The translations under genes and the position numbers were made by a program. From the NCBI RefSeq assembly GCF_029867415.1, contig NW_026705920.1, positions 124,001-188,000 of the forward strand: a DNA stretch of 64,000 nucleotides. The letters run 5' to 3'. The first letter of the stretch is position 1; each line of letters opens with the position of its first letter. The notes under the pieces were generated by a model. The model was given only the letters and a program-made list of their open reading frames with translations, was not told where the DNA came from and did no database searches. Positions 33,996 through 51,599 of the stretch are shown in pieces. Source of the DNA: Vicia villosa. Taxonomy: Eukaryota > Streptophyta > Magnoliopsida > Fabales > Fabaceae.

Positions 33996-36510
33996 GCTCC
34001 TGGAAAAAATTGTCTTTTAAAGTGGAGTTTTCTTTATTTAGCTCACTATGGGCTTTGTAATTAGTTACATAAATAAGTTTCAAATCCTTGTACCTTTTCT
34101 AAATTCTCTGATACTTTTACAGAAATTTAGTCAGACACAACTCTACTTTAAAACGAGTTAAGTTAGAAAATACCTCATTGGAGTCTGACTCAGATTCTAA
34201 ACCAGAGTGAAATATTATCTACTCAGACTCTGAAGGTAAGGAATTTCGAGTGAGATAAAGATTAGTTACTCAAACACAACTCTTCATTGCCTTCAGAGTC
34301 GGATGTTTTTGTGCTTGCCATCAACACCATGTTAGCTTGCTCCTCTTCATATTCCTTTTTTAAAGGAACAGAGTCATCCCATGTAGCCATCAGAACTTTC
34401 TTCTTATCTTTGAAGTCATTTTTCTTAGGCTTTTATTTCTTAACTTGGGACATTCGTTTCTGTAGTGGTCAGATTCCTTGCACTCAAAATAGATGACATC
34501 TTTGTTAGCACCAGACTTCTTTTGCCCAAATGTTGAATCAAAACGCCCACATGTTCTTCTATTTCCTCTGGGATTCTTTTGTCTTTGCCTCTAGAGTTGA
34601 TTGACTCTTCTAGAGAAAAGAGAAAGCTTATCTTCTCTTTCATCAGAATCTTCTTCTTCTTTAGCTTGTAAAGCCTTCTCCTTTTATACCTTGTCTTTGG
34701 GTTTTATATCCATAGATTTTCCAGTTACTTAAGGCTCATCCTCTTCTAGCTATATCTCATGACTTCTTACAGAGCTTATAAGCTCTTTTAGAGTCTTACT
34801 GTTCATATTCTTGGACACCTTAAGAAAAGTCACCATAGGTCCACTTCTTTGGTAAACTTCTGATGATCTTCTTTACGTGATATGCAGTAGTGTAGCCTTT
34901 GTTTAGAACTTTTAAGTCGGCTACAAGCATTTGAAAAATTGAAAACATGTCCTCAACAGTTTCATCATCCTCCATTTTGAAAGTTTCACATTTTTGAATA
35001 AAGGTCAAAGCTTTGGTTTCTCTAACTTGTTCGTTTCTTTCATGAGTCATTCTAGAAGAATCAAATATATACTTTGTAGAGTTTCTATTGGTATTTTTTC
35101 ATACTCAGTGTATAAAATTGCATTCAACATAATAATTTAGAACCTATGATAATTGTTGTTGTTCTTCTTTTGTTGATCACTCATTTGGCGTCATTCTCAT
35201 TTAAATGATGCGTGTAGCCATTTATGACCATGTCCTACCATTTTGCATCAAAATCAAGGAAGAAACTTTCGATTTTATCCTTCCAATAATCAAACTTGTC
35301 TCCATCAAATACCGGTGGTTTAGTAGAGTAGTTATCTTTATCATTCTCAATAGTTGTCATTTTGTGTTTCAAAAATGTATCTTTATCTGAGGGTGAAGTA
35401 TTTTTATCCGGGTTCACTGTTAACTAGGCTACCTCTAATCCACTCGCTAAGGTAATTCTTCCTTCTCAATAAAGACCTAATCCATTAATCAAATATTGAA
35501 TTACAACCTCAATGACTACTTGTCAAAGACTTCTTGAGAATCCTGACTATACCCTAGTCTCTCAAGGAATTTAACCAAAGTTTAAGAATACAAGAGTGTG
35601 TTTACAAAGTTGTTTCTCAAAATAAGCATATACACAAATTAAAATCAGAGATTGCACTTAAGAAATATTATCAAGAAAAAATGTTCTAAGAGAATGAACT
35701 TGATAATTTCTTCAGTGTTTTGTTGTTGTTCTTATATATAATATTTTCAAACTTCCAAGACCTCTTTATACAGAAGAAGAATAGATCCATTTGAGGGTGA
35801 AGTTGGAATATCTTTAAAATTATAGTTGTATGAAAACATTTGATAGTACCATGGTGGAGTGGCACTTGTAACATGTAGTGGTTGAGCGGATGATACGAGA
35901 GGAAACAAGTTGGTACAATAGTACAATCCTTTTTCAGATTTTTAGAGTAGTGAAAAGAATATTTGATCTTTTAGTGGTTATACTCTTGCCACATATTCTT
36001 CATTTAGTCATTATCCTCTATTCATGGGCTTCAAATACAAGTTAATGAAGTTAGAGTAGAGTTCATATCCTATCTTTAGAATTTGGTGAAAATGAGACTT
36101 TAGAGTCTATAGAGTTCAGATCTTTAGGCTTTAGAGGTTTGAAATATCATAGTCTTTCTTAGACTCATTTATAATAGATTCTTCCAAAGGTATATAATTG
36201 GTAATCCATATGCTTGACTTTCATTTAAACACACATTTGTTTCTTCTTTTGGTTCAGAGTGTGTTTACCATTTAGGGTCTGCTTACTTCATACTTTGACA
36301 ATCTTAAGGTTTTTCTTAGTAGATCAGACTTCATATATGCTTTGTTCATAGTATGGTTTGTCCATACTTGACTTCTTCAGAGTTAAAATCAATTTTATTT
36401 GATCTGCGTACTTAAAAAATTTATTATAGTACAAAATTGTTCTCTATACATATTAAGCTTTTTTATCCACAAAACTCAAGGATAGTTGCATAACCAAACT
36501 TGTTCCAACA
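33996..36510 (-). mobile_element. SIRE/Maximus-like Copia fragment: gag plus LTR-like end
   Basis: Minus-strand gag pieces lie at 35417-34440. Upstream (on the minus strand) about 1 kb of non-coding sequence ends at 36510 in TGTTGGAACAAGTTTGG, a typical LTR start. The internal pol is missing, and the fragment abuts the cut Cassandra LTR at about 33995. The LTR/internal border and a partner LTR were not found. Confidence 0.65.
34440..35417 (-). pseudogene. Copia gag remnant with damaged zinc knuckle
   Basis: Minus frames in order: KPPVFDGDKFDYWKDKIESF (35235-35417), the gag core TFKMEDDETVEDMFSIFQML and KKIIRSLPKKW (34820-35050), and a zinc knuckle reading YFECKESDHYRNECPK near 34450-34500. 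There, the first cysteine of CX2CX4HX4C is a tyrosine. Frames are separated by stops. The family is SIRE-like Copia by the NEQVRETKALT-type text. Confidence 0.82.
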
Positions 36511-37090
36511 CTTTCTTCGAGGCGATGTAACATTTCCTCTATTACTTGCAAATTCTGCTGCTAAACGATGTTATACATATTATTCAGCACCTTGTTAGCA
36601 CATTTCAATCCAAGGTAAGCTCTTAACATTTGGAAACCAGGTAAGGCTTCAGATTATGAATCTAGAGATGGAACTTGATGTCCAATTTGAGGCGGTAGAA
36701 TAGATCTAGCTATCAGAGGAGTTTGGAATAGATCCGAATGCAGTAGAATCTCAATTTATGGATTCAGAACACCTTGTGGAGGAGGAGGAAGCGATTGATT
36801 AATCAATGCCTGAGCAACATCAGCGACTTTTCATGCAGCGGCGTAATGATTTTCCTTACATCCAACCATTACTCTGAACCGTATGAATCAGAGATCCGGA
36901 AATTAGGGGAATCAGAGTTAAGGCGTTGCTTGATTAGATCAAACACAAAAAATCTTGGTATTTGATTTATAGTGTTCTATATTCGAATACCTGAGAAGGT
37001 TTTTAACCGATGAATTAGAGGGCGATCGTGAAATCTTGAAAAATTCAGGAATCCGAAGTCAATTCACATAGACGACATCAGTTAATTCGC
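36511..37090. other. Repeat-like spacer
   Basis: The minus strand may hold a worn retroelement gag start (GGAGGAGGAAGCG-complement region), but no domain could be named. The plus open frame 36774-36965 is not credible. Confidence 0.3.
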
Positions 37091-37094
37091 ACTG

Positions 37095-37381
37095 ATTTAC
37101 TATGTCATTGAATTACATCAAAATTAACATCCAACGATTGATTTTAAAAAATATTTATCCGATGTGAAGTTATGAGCGAGTGTCACTCTTCAGGTGTAAG
37201 GGATCAAAATACACCCGAAGAGTTACACCATAAGTTACACTCGCTGAATACTTTTATTTCGAATAAATATTTTTCAAAATCAACCGTTGGATTGTAACAT
37301 ATTATCATATAGATCATATCTATCAAGTTTGAGATTATTCTATAATAATTTACTATGTAATTGAATTACATCAAAATTAAC
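37095..37381. repeat. Foldback element: long hairpin between short direct repeats
   Basis: Arms of about 75 nt (37128-37195 and 37211-37290) pair imperfectly: GATTTTAAAAAATATTTATCCGA with TCGAATAAATATTTTTCAAAATC, GCGAGTG with CACTCGC, and TCTTCAGGTGT with ACACCCGAAGA. Both sides carry a 34-bp direct repeat, ATTTACTATGT(C/A)ATTGAATTA and following CATCAAAATTAAC. Confidence 0.75.
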
Positions 37382-37789
37382 GTTATATATATATACTACA
37401 AGAAATATTGGAAATTGCCAGGGGCTAACCCCCTCACTAAAGGCGAAACCCCTCACAATTACAAAACTTGCGAGGGGACAACTCCCCTAGCAAAACAAGG
37501 GGTCGCAAATTAATTACCGAGGAGCTCTACACTTCACTAAATTGCCAAGGGCATACCCCCTCGCTAAATGCAATACCAATTTTCTTCTATACAACACACA
37601 GACGTAGGCACCAGCTAGCAGTCAGGAAGGACGCAGACTGCGTCAGATATTTTGCTTGGGGAAAAGCCCCTCACAAAATGTTGTACTTTTATTTTGCTTG
37701 GGGAAAAGCCCCTCGCAAAATGCAGTACTTTTCGTTATGCGTGGGGAACAGCCCCTGGCAATATGTTTTCCATTTGAAAAAAATTATAA

Positions 37790-39040
37790 TTTATCAAATC
37801 ATACATAATAATTAAAATAAAAATATCATTATAATATAATTTAAATTAATATATATAATTTAAATTAAAATGAAATTAATATAATATATATAAATAATCA
37901 ATATTTAAACAAATATTTAAACTCCATACAAAATTACAATAATAAGGCTAAATATTTTTAAAATATATAGATACACACAATAAAATACTGTTTTTTAAAT
38001 ATATATCACAAACTGTTTTTATTAATACAAATAAAAAGGCTAAATATTTTTAAACTAATATTTTTATAGTATATAAAAATTCTATTTTTTTAATATATAA
38101 AAAATGATTTCTAAATAGATTTTATAATATTTACTACTAACACACAAATATATTAAACATAAACTTATTTTTATTGCTTAACATAAATTATATTATTTAT
38201 ATTAATACACTACATTTAAACTACTAATTTCGAAAAAAGTTAGTAAATATATTGTTTTCAAAATCAATAAATATGTTGTTTTTAAAAATGAAATAAACTG
38301 TATTTAAAATATTAATTTCGAAAAAAAAGTAAATAAAAAAATTAAAGAAACAGTTTACAAATATACATATATATACATACAAAATAAAATACTGTTTTTA
38401 AAATATATATTACAAACACAATAAGTCTATATATATTATAAACATAATATATCTCCATCATAAACACACATACATAGAAAATTTATAAGTTTTACATGTG
38501 TACATTATTTGAAAATAACTTTGGTGTAGTCTTTGAAGCTTTTCTTCAAAATATTGCTCTTCTAAAAAAAATTATGGATATTAAAAATACTAAACAGCAC
38601 AAAATTAATATTATAATTTAAATTTAAATATAAAATAAATATTAAAATTGAATTATATAGTAAGATTACCTCAAGAATTTTTAATTTGGAGATGAGATAA
38701 TTTTTATGCAGCACCACCCATGAAAGAAGAAGAAGATCTTGAAACAATGTGAATGAGAGAGAGAAAGTAGTGTATGGAGTGGGAGGAGAGTTGTGAAGAT
38801 AGAAGATAAAGAGAAGAAAAAGTTTACGTTACAGATGAGTTAACATGGTGATGAGTGCTAAATTGTTGCAAATTTGAGTGTGAATAATTAGCACTCATCG
38901 GCTTAATTCATTTGTTTTACATCAATAAACCTCAACTTTAGTGAATATTTGGTATAGTTTACGTTATAGTGTATATATTGCGTTATTGTGTAAATATCAT
39001 TGAATTTAATTGTTTCATCTCATTTTTGTAGGTATTCAAG
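37790..39040. other. AT-rich interior, no gene
   Basis: Extremely AT-rich. The minus frame 38562-38747 is low-complexity and not credible. Confidence 0.5.
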
Positions 39041-39049
39041 CATTGATAT

Positions 39050-39640
39050 TTATTCATAGTTAGATAGAGCATTGAATAAGCTTTCCAATGCTTCGAACCG
39101 GACGCAAATTGGAGTTACGGTTCTCAAGTTATGGCCGAAACAGTACAGAATTTTTGCTGTTTCTGGTGTGTTCTGCCGGGCGAAATTTTGGCTCGCCGGG
39201 CGAGCCTGACTGACCAAAAAATGTGAAAAGTTGCTGTGTTGAGCCGCCGGGCGAAGCGGTGCTGACAGAAACACGTTTTAAGGGCCAAAAACACAATTTT
39301 TAGGTTATGTTTTGGGTATTTTTGAACCTCAACTCATCAACCTTCCATTTTTGGTAGATTTAGCTTGGAAACAACATTTGGGACTTGAAAATGGATGATT
39401 CGGGACATAGTGTTTGGGTTAACATCCATATAATATCGGAGTTAAATGCTTCTGTGTTGTTCGATCGGTTGAGACATCGTCGAAAGATCAATATAGTTGA
39501 ACTCTCGTCGGTGTTGTAGAAATGGACATTGATGTGAGAGGTATGTGGTGATTCTGATGAGTATTGTAGATTGGGTTCAACGGAGTGATAAATCTAAATT
39601 TGTGAGGATTAGTTTAGATTCAAACCAGATAAGTTATTCT
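39050..39640. repeat. Repeat with GCCGGGCGA motif
   Basis: GC-rich island in AT-rich DNA: CTGCCGGGCGAAATTTTGGC, CGCCGGGCGAGCC and GCCGCCGGGCGAAGCGG within 90 bp. The text before it (GGAGTTACGGTTCTCAAGTT) is typical of a dispersed LTR repeat. No coding domain is seen. Confidence 0.4.
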
Positions 39641-40143
39641 CTATCAAGAATGTATTTATTTTATGTTCATATGTTATATTTTCCATTTTTACTTAAAACC
39701 CATTTAATCTAAACTCATAACTGCGGAAACTGTTGAATGGCAGTTTGATGTCACTAATCTTTGTGGACACGATAAATTCCCAAATAAATATTTCCAAAAC
39801 TTTTGTGCTTGCCGCTTTACCGCACCAACACATGGTGGGTGGGGTTTGGTGAAAATTAATTGTACGCATTGTGTGGGGGCCGGTGCCCCTCGCCAATTAC
39901 TACCTTGAAAAACACACCTCTGCACGTGCAGTCTGAGTGCAGAAACGGATGGGACACATGGAAATTTTTTGCGTGGGGTTGCCCCTCGGAAATATGATCC
40001 AATCAAATTGCCAGGGAACTCCCCTCGCTATTTTCTGTACCATCTGATCAACAAAATAACTTTTTGGCGCCATCTACTTTAGGGAGGGGTAGCCCCTCGC
40101 AAATATTTTTTTCAAAATTCAAAATTTTTCATCCTTCTTGTTT

Positions 40144-40146
<3 letters not shown>

Positions 40147-40234
<88 letters not shown>
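40147..40234. repeat. (AT)n microsatellite
   Basis: Pure TA dinucleotides. A shorter (AT)n follows at 40388-40413. Confidence 0.97.
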
Positions 40235-40236
<2 letters not shown>

Positions 40237-40420
40237 AATATTGCCCGGGGATTTAGCCAGAGATAAAACCTCAGACAAAAAAAATATTGTTGTTGGGGGT
40301 TAAGCCCCTCGCAAAGTTTAATTTAAAAAAAAAAAACCATAAAAAATAATTATGTGGGGAGTACCCTCGTAAACAACAAGGATGGAATATATATATATAT
40401 ATATATATATATTGTATCAC

Positions 40421-40813
40421 AACCTTTTTTTGACAGCTTTGTGAATGGTTATCCTTTGATCAGTGTGTAAGAATGACATATCCATGCCATGCTAATGTAG
40501 TAAAAAAATGTTGGAAAGTGGAAACACAGAACACATGCAAAAGTAATTTAATGTTGGAAAGTGGAAACAAATAACACATGCAAAAGTAATTTAAATGTTT
40601 TCACGGTTCCAAATGCATCCAATGCTAATCTAGTCACACTTGTTGGAAACATTCGGGAACACAAACCTAACTAGTCATATTCAACTCTATTTAAGAGTTT
40701 GGCTCTATAAAGCTACTACTGCAAAGATACAGATGCATAGTGGGCATCGATAAATGGACCTTTTATTTACATTGCTTGAAAGCCATAAACATTTCTCTAA
40801 TTTCCCTTGAATC
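40421..40813 (+). promoter_or_regulatory. Promoter region of REM gene with 43-bp tandem duplication
   Basis: Paralogous to 30085-30463. ATGTTGGAAAGTGGAAACA through AAGTAATTTA is present twice back to back (40508-40550, 40551-40593) but once in the paralogue. Candidate TATA text is CTCTATTTAAGAG or CTCTATAAAG near 40685-40715, about 100-130 bp before the start codon. Confidence 0.6.
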
Positions 40814-42720
40814 ATGGCCATTCGTCATCCTCGTTTTTTCAAGGTCATGCAGAATCACAAAGAGGAGATTGTAAGTATATGAGAAAGAAATTTCATTTAT
40901 CTATACAGATTTACATATTTCATTATTTTTGTAATAAAAATGTTTATCTATTTTTGTTTCAGAGACTTCCGAAGAAATTCGTGGAGAAATATTGGAAAGG
41001 AATTTCAAATCCGGTGTTACTTATTCTACCAAATGGAGTTGAACACAAAGTATTTTGGGTGGAACGTGACGGTGATATTTGGTTTCAAAAGAATTGGGAA
41101 AAACTTGCAAAATTTTTAAAATGTAATTATTTTTTAACTTTTAAATTTATATGTGAATCACATTTTAAGGTTAAAATATATGACACAAGCACTTTGGAAA
41201 TAGATTATTCTCGAATAAAATTTGTAAGTGAAGTTGGTGAAGCTGCAAAAGAAGCTGAAGACAATATTGAAGTGAGTGACAATAGGGATAAGAGTTTAGA
41301 TGAGAGTGAACCATCCAAGCATGTTCAAATGAAAAAAGTTAATGGCAAGAGAAAAAGTATGGATTTTGATCCTACACATGAAAATATTTCAGGTGAGTTC
41401 ATCTGCATTTCTTTTCTATTCCATGTTTTCTTTGGTCTGTTTATAGACTAGATACATTGATTATATATGAAACTAAAAAGCGAGTTGTCTCTTATGAAAC
41501 GGAACGGAGATAGTACTATTCAAAAAAAAAAGTGATTATTTTTTCACCATGCATGAAGGTACTAACATAGGAAGCATGACGAAGATGTCTAAAGAGTGTC
41601 AAACAGCCGAAACTATGAATGAGAACCCAAGGTTTGAAGTTAAATTGACACCATCTTCTATCCAAAACTATAGATTGGTAAGTATTTGGCCATTTGAATA
41701 TCGTATCGCGATAGAATGTTTGTTGCTATAGTTTTTCTATATCTAATAAACCATGAATTGAATGAAACCAGAGGATACCAACTGAATTTTCTAGGGAATA
41801 CTTGAACAAGTTCAATGGTACGACAACTATGAGAGTCGGTGAAGACGGAACTATGAAAGTTAAAATCAAGTTTGATGATATCTATAGTCGATCTATTGTG
41901 AGTGGCGGTTGGACAAGGATTGTTAAAAAGTATAAATTGCATGTTAATGATGTTTGTATATTTGAGATGATTCAACTCCAACCACCTTCCTTCGTTATTA
42001 CTATTATTCGAGGAGAAGAAGAAGATCCAAGTCCTAAGAAATCGAAAGGTTTATTTTTACTTAATAATTTTTTATTTTATTAATTTTTTACCAACATATA
42101 TTAATCAATTTTCTCCAACTTCATTACTAGGTTACAAAGAAGGAAAATCTTGTGATAATATTGCAAAGAAAAAAGACATTCTAGAAACTTCTAGGAGCTG
42201 TCCAAAATTACATGTTCTAGATGGTATTTTTCTAACTAAAGTTGTAATATACTATTATTGTTTTAAATATTTTAAAAAAATTAAAGAGGTCTTTAAACTA
42301 TTATTTGTGTTTATGCAGATTTAGAAGACAATAGTGTGACTAAAAAGAATATATTTGAAGTTGTTGTGAATTCATCATACCCGGTACGATTAATTAACTT
42401 AAAGTATAGTTTGTGATTAAATACAGAAATTAATGATATTTTGTTTTTATTTGCAGTGTGTACCAAATGCGTTTATGAATAGACATGTTGGATGTCATGG
42501 AAAATTCTTGGAGTTGAAAGTGGAAGAAAAATCTTGGTTTGTGAAACTGAGTTATTATCCCACACACAGTACATTGTATGCAGGTTGGAGAAAATTTATG
42601 AAAGAATGCAAATTGGAGGTAGGAGATATTTGTTTCTTTGAGTTGGTCGATGAGAACAAATGTGTGTTTAAGGTTTCATTTGAAAGGAACAACCTAGGAG
42701 GAGATGTTAGATCTGTTTGA
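40814..42720 (+). CDS. REM-type transcription factor with three B3 domains (434 aa, 7 exons)
   Basis: Plant REM/B3 nuclear DNA-binding protein. Exons: 40814-40870, 40963-41392, 41559-41677, 41772-42048, 42131-42223, 42319-42383, 42457-42720, with consistent phases and a TGA stop. B3-1 is about residues 6-105 (FFKVMQNHKEEI / RLPKKFVEKYWKG, GDIWFQKNWEKLAKF). B3-2 is about 187-282 (RFEVKLTPSSIQNYRL / RIPTEFSREYLNK, GGWTRIVKKYKLHVNDVCIF). B3-3 is about 338-425 (FEVVVNSSYP / CVPNAFMNRHVG, WRKFMKECKLEVGDICFFEL). An acidic linker with KKVNGKRKS follows B3-1. The intron layout is the same as at 15106. The acceptor of exon 3 (GAAG) is weak for a plant intron, the least certain junction. It ends 425 bp from the 3' end of the opposing GRX-DEP-DUF547 gene. 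Confidence 0.9.
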
Positions 42721-43144
42721 GTTTTTTTGTTTATGCTTTGTTATTATAAGCACTGCTATATTTCATATGAATTCTCAGTTGTATCTAACTCTAAAGATTT
42801 TATTTTTAATTAATATGACAAATTTTTAAATATTTTGAAAAAATTAAATAGGTTTCTAATCTATTCCTTGACTTTACCAATAATCTGTATGTCTTTGAAC
42901 TAAATAGTTTTGCATTTATATGATATAAGAAATCTAGCACCTCAATGGGTGTATCAGAATTGAGTATCAAAACTGTGCATTGTCAAAGTGATTTTACACT
43001 TTCTGTTTACACAAAAAACATCATATCTATATTCTGCACTGTTTCAGCACAATGAGAAATCAAATTCCTGAGATATATGTACAAAAGGACATCATGTAAA
43101 ATTCAATGTAATAAATATATGTTTCCTTTTTCTAGTGCTACTAT
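42721..43144. other. Intergenic region between two convergent genes
   Basis: Shared 3' region of the REM gene (plus) and the GRX-DEP-DUF547 gene (minus). AT-rich; poly(A) signals on both strands are plausible, none distinctive. Confidence 0.5.
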
Positions 43145-49199
<6,055 letters not shown>

Positions 49200-49440
49200 T
49201 TCTATGTGGAAAGAGGATGAAGAAAATGAGGAAGATAGTGTAAGAATGAGGCAATGAATTGGTATTTAATGTGGAGGTTTTGAGGATTGATTGAGTCCAA
49301 AAATGATAACTTGGTGATGAATGATGTATGATGAAAAAGAATGGACTAATAGGGATATTGACAAAGGTGTTGGGGGAGTGTACGAGGGAAGAAGTCAGAT
49401 AATGTATAAAAGACGGACGTGGTCTTTATGCTGCTAGTGG
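49200..49440 (-). promoter_or_regulatory. Presumed promoter of the GRX-DEP-DUF547 gene
   Basis: Upstream of the start codon on the minus strand. TATA-like ATTAAATACC (complement of 49259-49270) lies about 65 bp before ATG. No other element is distinctive. Confidence 0.35.
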
Positions 49441-49866
49441 TACTTATTTCTCTTTAATTAAAATAAATTGATTTTAGAAATTTTCTATTACAAGATGAAT
49501 AAATAAATTGGTTCTTAGTCACGTGAGATGGGAGACAGAGGAGTAATAATCTATTTAAAGAATAAAGATTTGTTTGGTCAAATTTTAAGATTAAAGATAT
49601 TATAATATCATTCTTGTGCTTCAAAATATATTAGAAATTTAATTGTTGTTATTTATAATTAATATAAATTTATTTCCACTCTAAATTATGGTCAAATTTA
49701 TAGTATTTTACTTATTCTGGCTACCTAATTTTTTATTTAATTTTAATGTTTTCTTATAAAATTATTAGTGTAAAATTATTTTATGTTTGTTGTTCTGATT
49801 AGTTTTTTTTTTAATATGCAATTTGTATCTGGCGGATTTCAAACATAAGACCTTGAGAGGACCACA
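49441..49866. other. Unassigned AT-rich spacer
   Basis: Nothing recognised. Confidence 0.5.
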
Positions 49867-49874
49867 CTCTTAGG

Positions 49875-50646
49875 CCGTGTTTTAAAAACCGGACCGGATA
49901 TTAAACCGGTGAGGGTACTGGGTCACTGGTTTATAGGTCGAACCACCGAGTCACTAGTCGAACCGCATGACTAAACCGGGTTAAACCGGATAACTCGGTT
50001 AAATAGACCGGTCGTTATAACAAAATTATATAGGTATAAAATCTATGGAACCGGATGATTCAGTCTCTACAAAATATAACTAGCACTTAAATTTTGTGAA
50101 AATATCATACTATAAATAAATTCACAAGTTTATAATTTAAATTCAAATTTTACACATAGGTATCACACACAATAAAAATAGTACATAATTATAAAATATA
50201 ATTGCAAACAAAAGTTTAATCGCAATATAATCTAATTGAATAATTTATAACAAAATAATTTCATTGTCTACTAAATTTAATTTCAATAAAAAAATTATTT
50301 CAATGTTGGGATCTCTTTCAATATCAAAATTATAGGTAAGAAAATCAACCGCATCTGGAACAATTTTTTTTTTATTTCATTTTTTATTTTTATTTTAGTT
50401 TTTCATTAAAATAGTCAAAACGACGTTGTTTTAATTTTTTAAAATAAAAAAAATAAGAAATGTATTTAAACAGCCGGTTCACAAAAACCATCGGTTTTCC
50501 CGGTTTTAGCGGTTTACACCAATTTTGATTGGTTCACACCGGTTCAAGGATATTTTCGATCCAGCTATTGAACCAGACCGATTATCTAGCCGGTTCCCTG
50601 TTCGACCAGTCCGACCGGCCAGTTCGGTTCGGTTTTTAAAACACTG
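49875..50646. mobile_element. hAT-type non-autonomous element (772 bp)
   Basis: Terminal inverted repeats CCGTGTTTTAAAAACCGGAC at the left and CAGTGTTTTAAAAACCGAAC (complement of the right end). Flanking 8-mers CTCTTAGG (49867-49874) and CTCTCAGG (50647-50654) differ at one base, fitting an 8-bp hAT target duplication. Both ends are filled with CCGGTT/AACCGG words and the centre is AT-rich. No open frame. Confidence 0.85.
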
Positions 50647-50699
50647 CTCTCAGGACCCAAGCGACCACAACTTAAAATAAATTATAATTTGTCAAATCA

Positions 50700-51345
50700 C
50701 CAAGGATCTGTTTGGAACAGATGAAATACAAACGAAAGAAAGAGATGAGAGAGAGTAATCAGAGAAAGTGGAAAGTTCTCTTACTTGGTAGTGCAGAGAA
50801 ACTAAGAAGAGTGATTAAATTTGTGTCGAGCCCACACAATTTCTCTTCCCCCAATTAAACGAAGAAAAAGGAGAGAAGGCCTTAAATTTTTTTCTTTTTC
50901 TTGTTTTATCCATCACTCAATGGATACATTATTTTGTTTTATCCATCACTCAATGGATACATTATTTTATTTATTATGGATACTAAGCATTGTACTTATG
51001 TGTATTGATTTAATTAAATAATATTATAAATTCATTAAATAATTTATTTGTACTTGTTTAAAAAATTATAAAGTTAAAATAAACATATTCATTAAATTAA
51101 AACATAGTTAATTATTTTCGTAAATAAATCATAGTAATTTTTTTGTCTAAGGATATTTATGTCTATTCAAAAGTTACATGCATCTTTTTCTCTTCTATTT
51201 CTCTTGTTTTTCTTTTATACCAAATAATATATTACATCTACTCTATTTCTTATTATTTTATCTCCTTATAATCTCTCTCACTTATTTCTCTCATTACACA
51301 TTCTCTCCACAACCAAACACACCCTTAGAGTGTAGGGAGCATTAT
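50700..51345. mobile_element. Possible MITE with GTTTGG ends
   Basis: The left end reads AAGGATCTGTTTGGAACAG and the right end CAACCAAACACACCCTTAG, roughly inverted (AAGG.T.TGTTTGG). The inside has a 31-bp perfect tandem repeat (TTGTTTTATCCATCACTCAA unit, about 50903-50965). No target duplication was established. Confidence 0.45.
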
Positions 51346-51599
51346 CTTGGGGAAAAGCGTTGGAGATTCAAGTACAAGATGCATTCAATGGCTCTCTGCA
51401 TCCTACACTGGAAGAATAATTGGTTGTTACAATTGCTCAATTATATAAAGGGAAAGCATGTCATTCTCAATTTCACATTCAAACTTCACTCACTTATCTT
51501 ACTTAGATACTGACTTGAGCGTTTGAGTGTTCACCTTGCAGGTCAACTCCTCTTCTTCACCGCATTGGAAGCTCAAGTCTATTGTTGTACCTCGCAACC

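Larger units (their letters stand above)
37393..40420. mobile_element. Non-autonomous element with GGGG...CCCCTCGC subterminal repeats
   Basis: Begins TACTACAAGAAAT, close to a CACTA terminus. Both ends (37415-37760 and 39870-40375) are packed with short palindromic words, such as GCCAGGGGCTAACCCCCTC, GAGGGGACAACTCCCCT, GGGGTTGCCCCTCG and GGGGTTAAGCCCCTCGCAAA. The interior (37790-39690) is AT-rich with LTR-like text. The right terminus is obscured by (AT)n tracts, and no target duplication was found. Confidence 0.45.

Noticed and set aside
37410..37760. CRISPR-like or regular tandem array from repeated CCCCTCGC words
   Set aside because: Spacing is irregular and repeats are short palindromes typical of transposon subterminal regions in a plant genome.
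51178..51513. Plus-strand ORF of 111 codons with many F/L/Y
   Set aside because: Low-complexity pyrimidine-rich sequence overlapping a probable MITE end; no family features.
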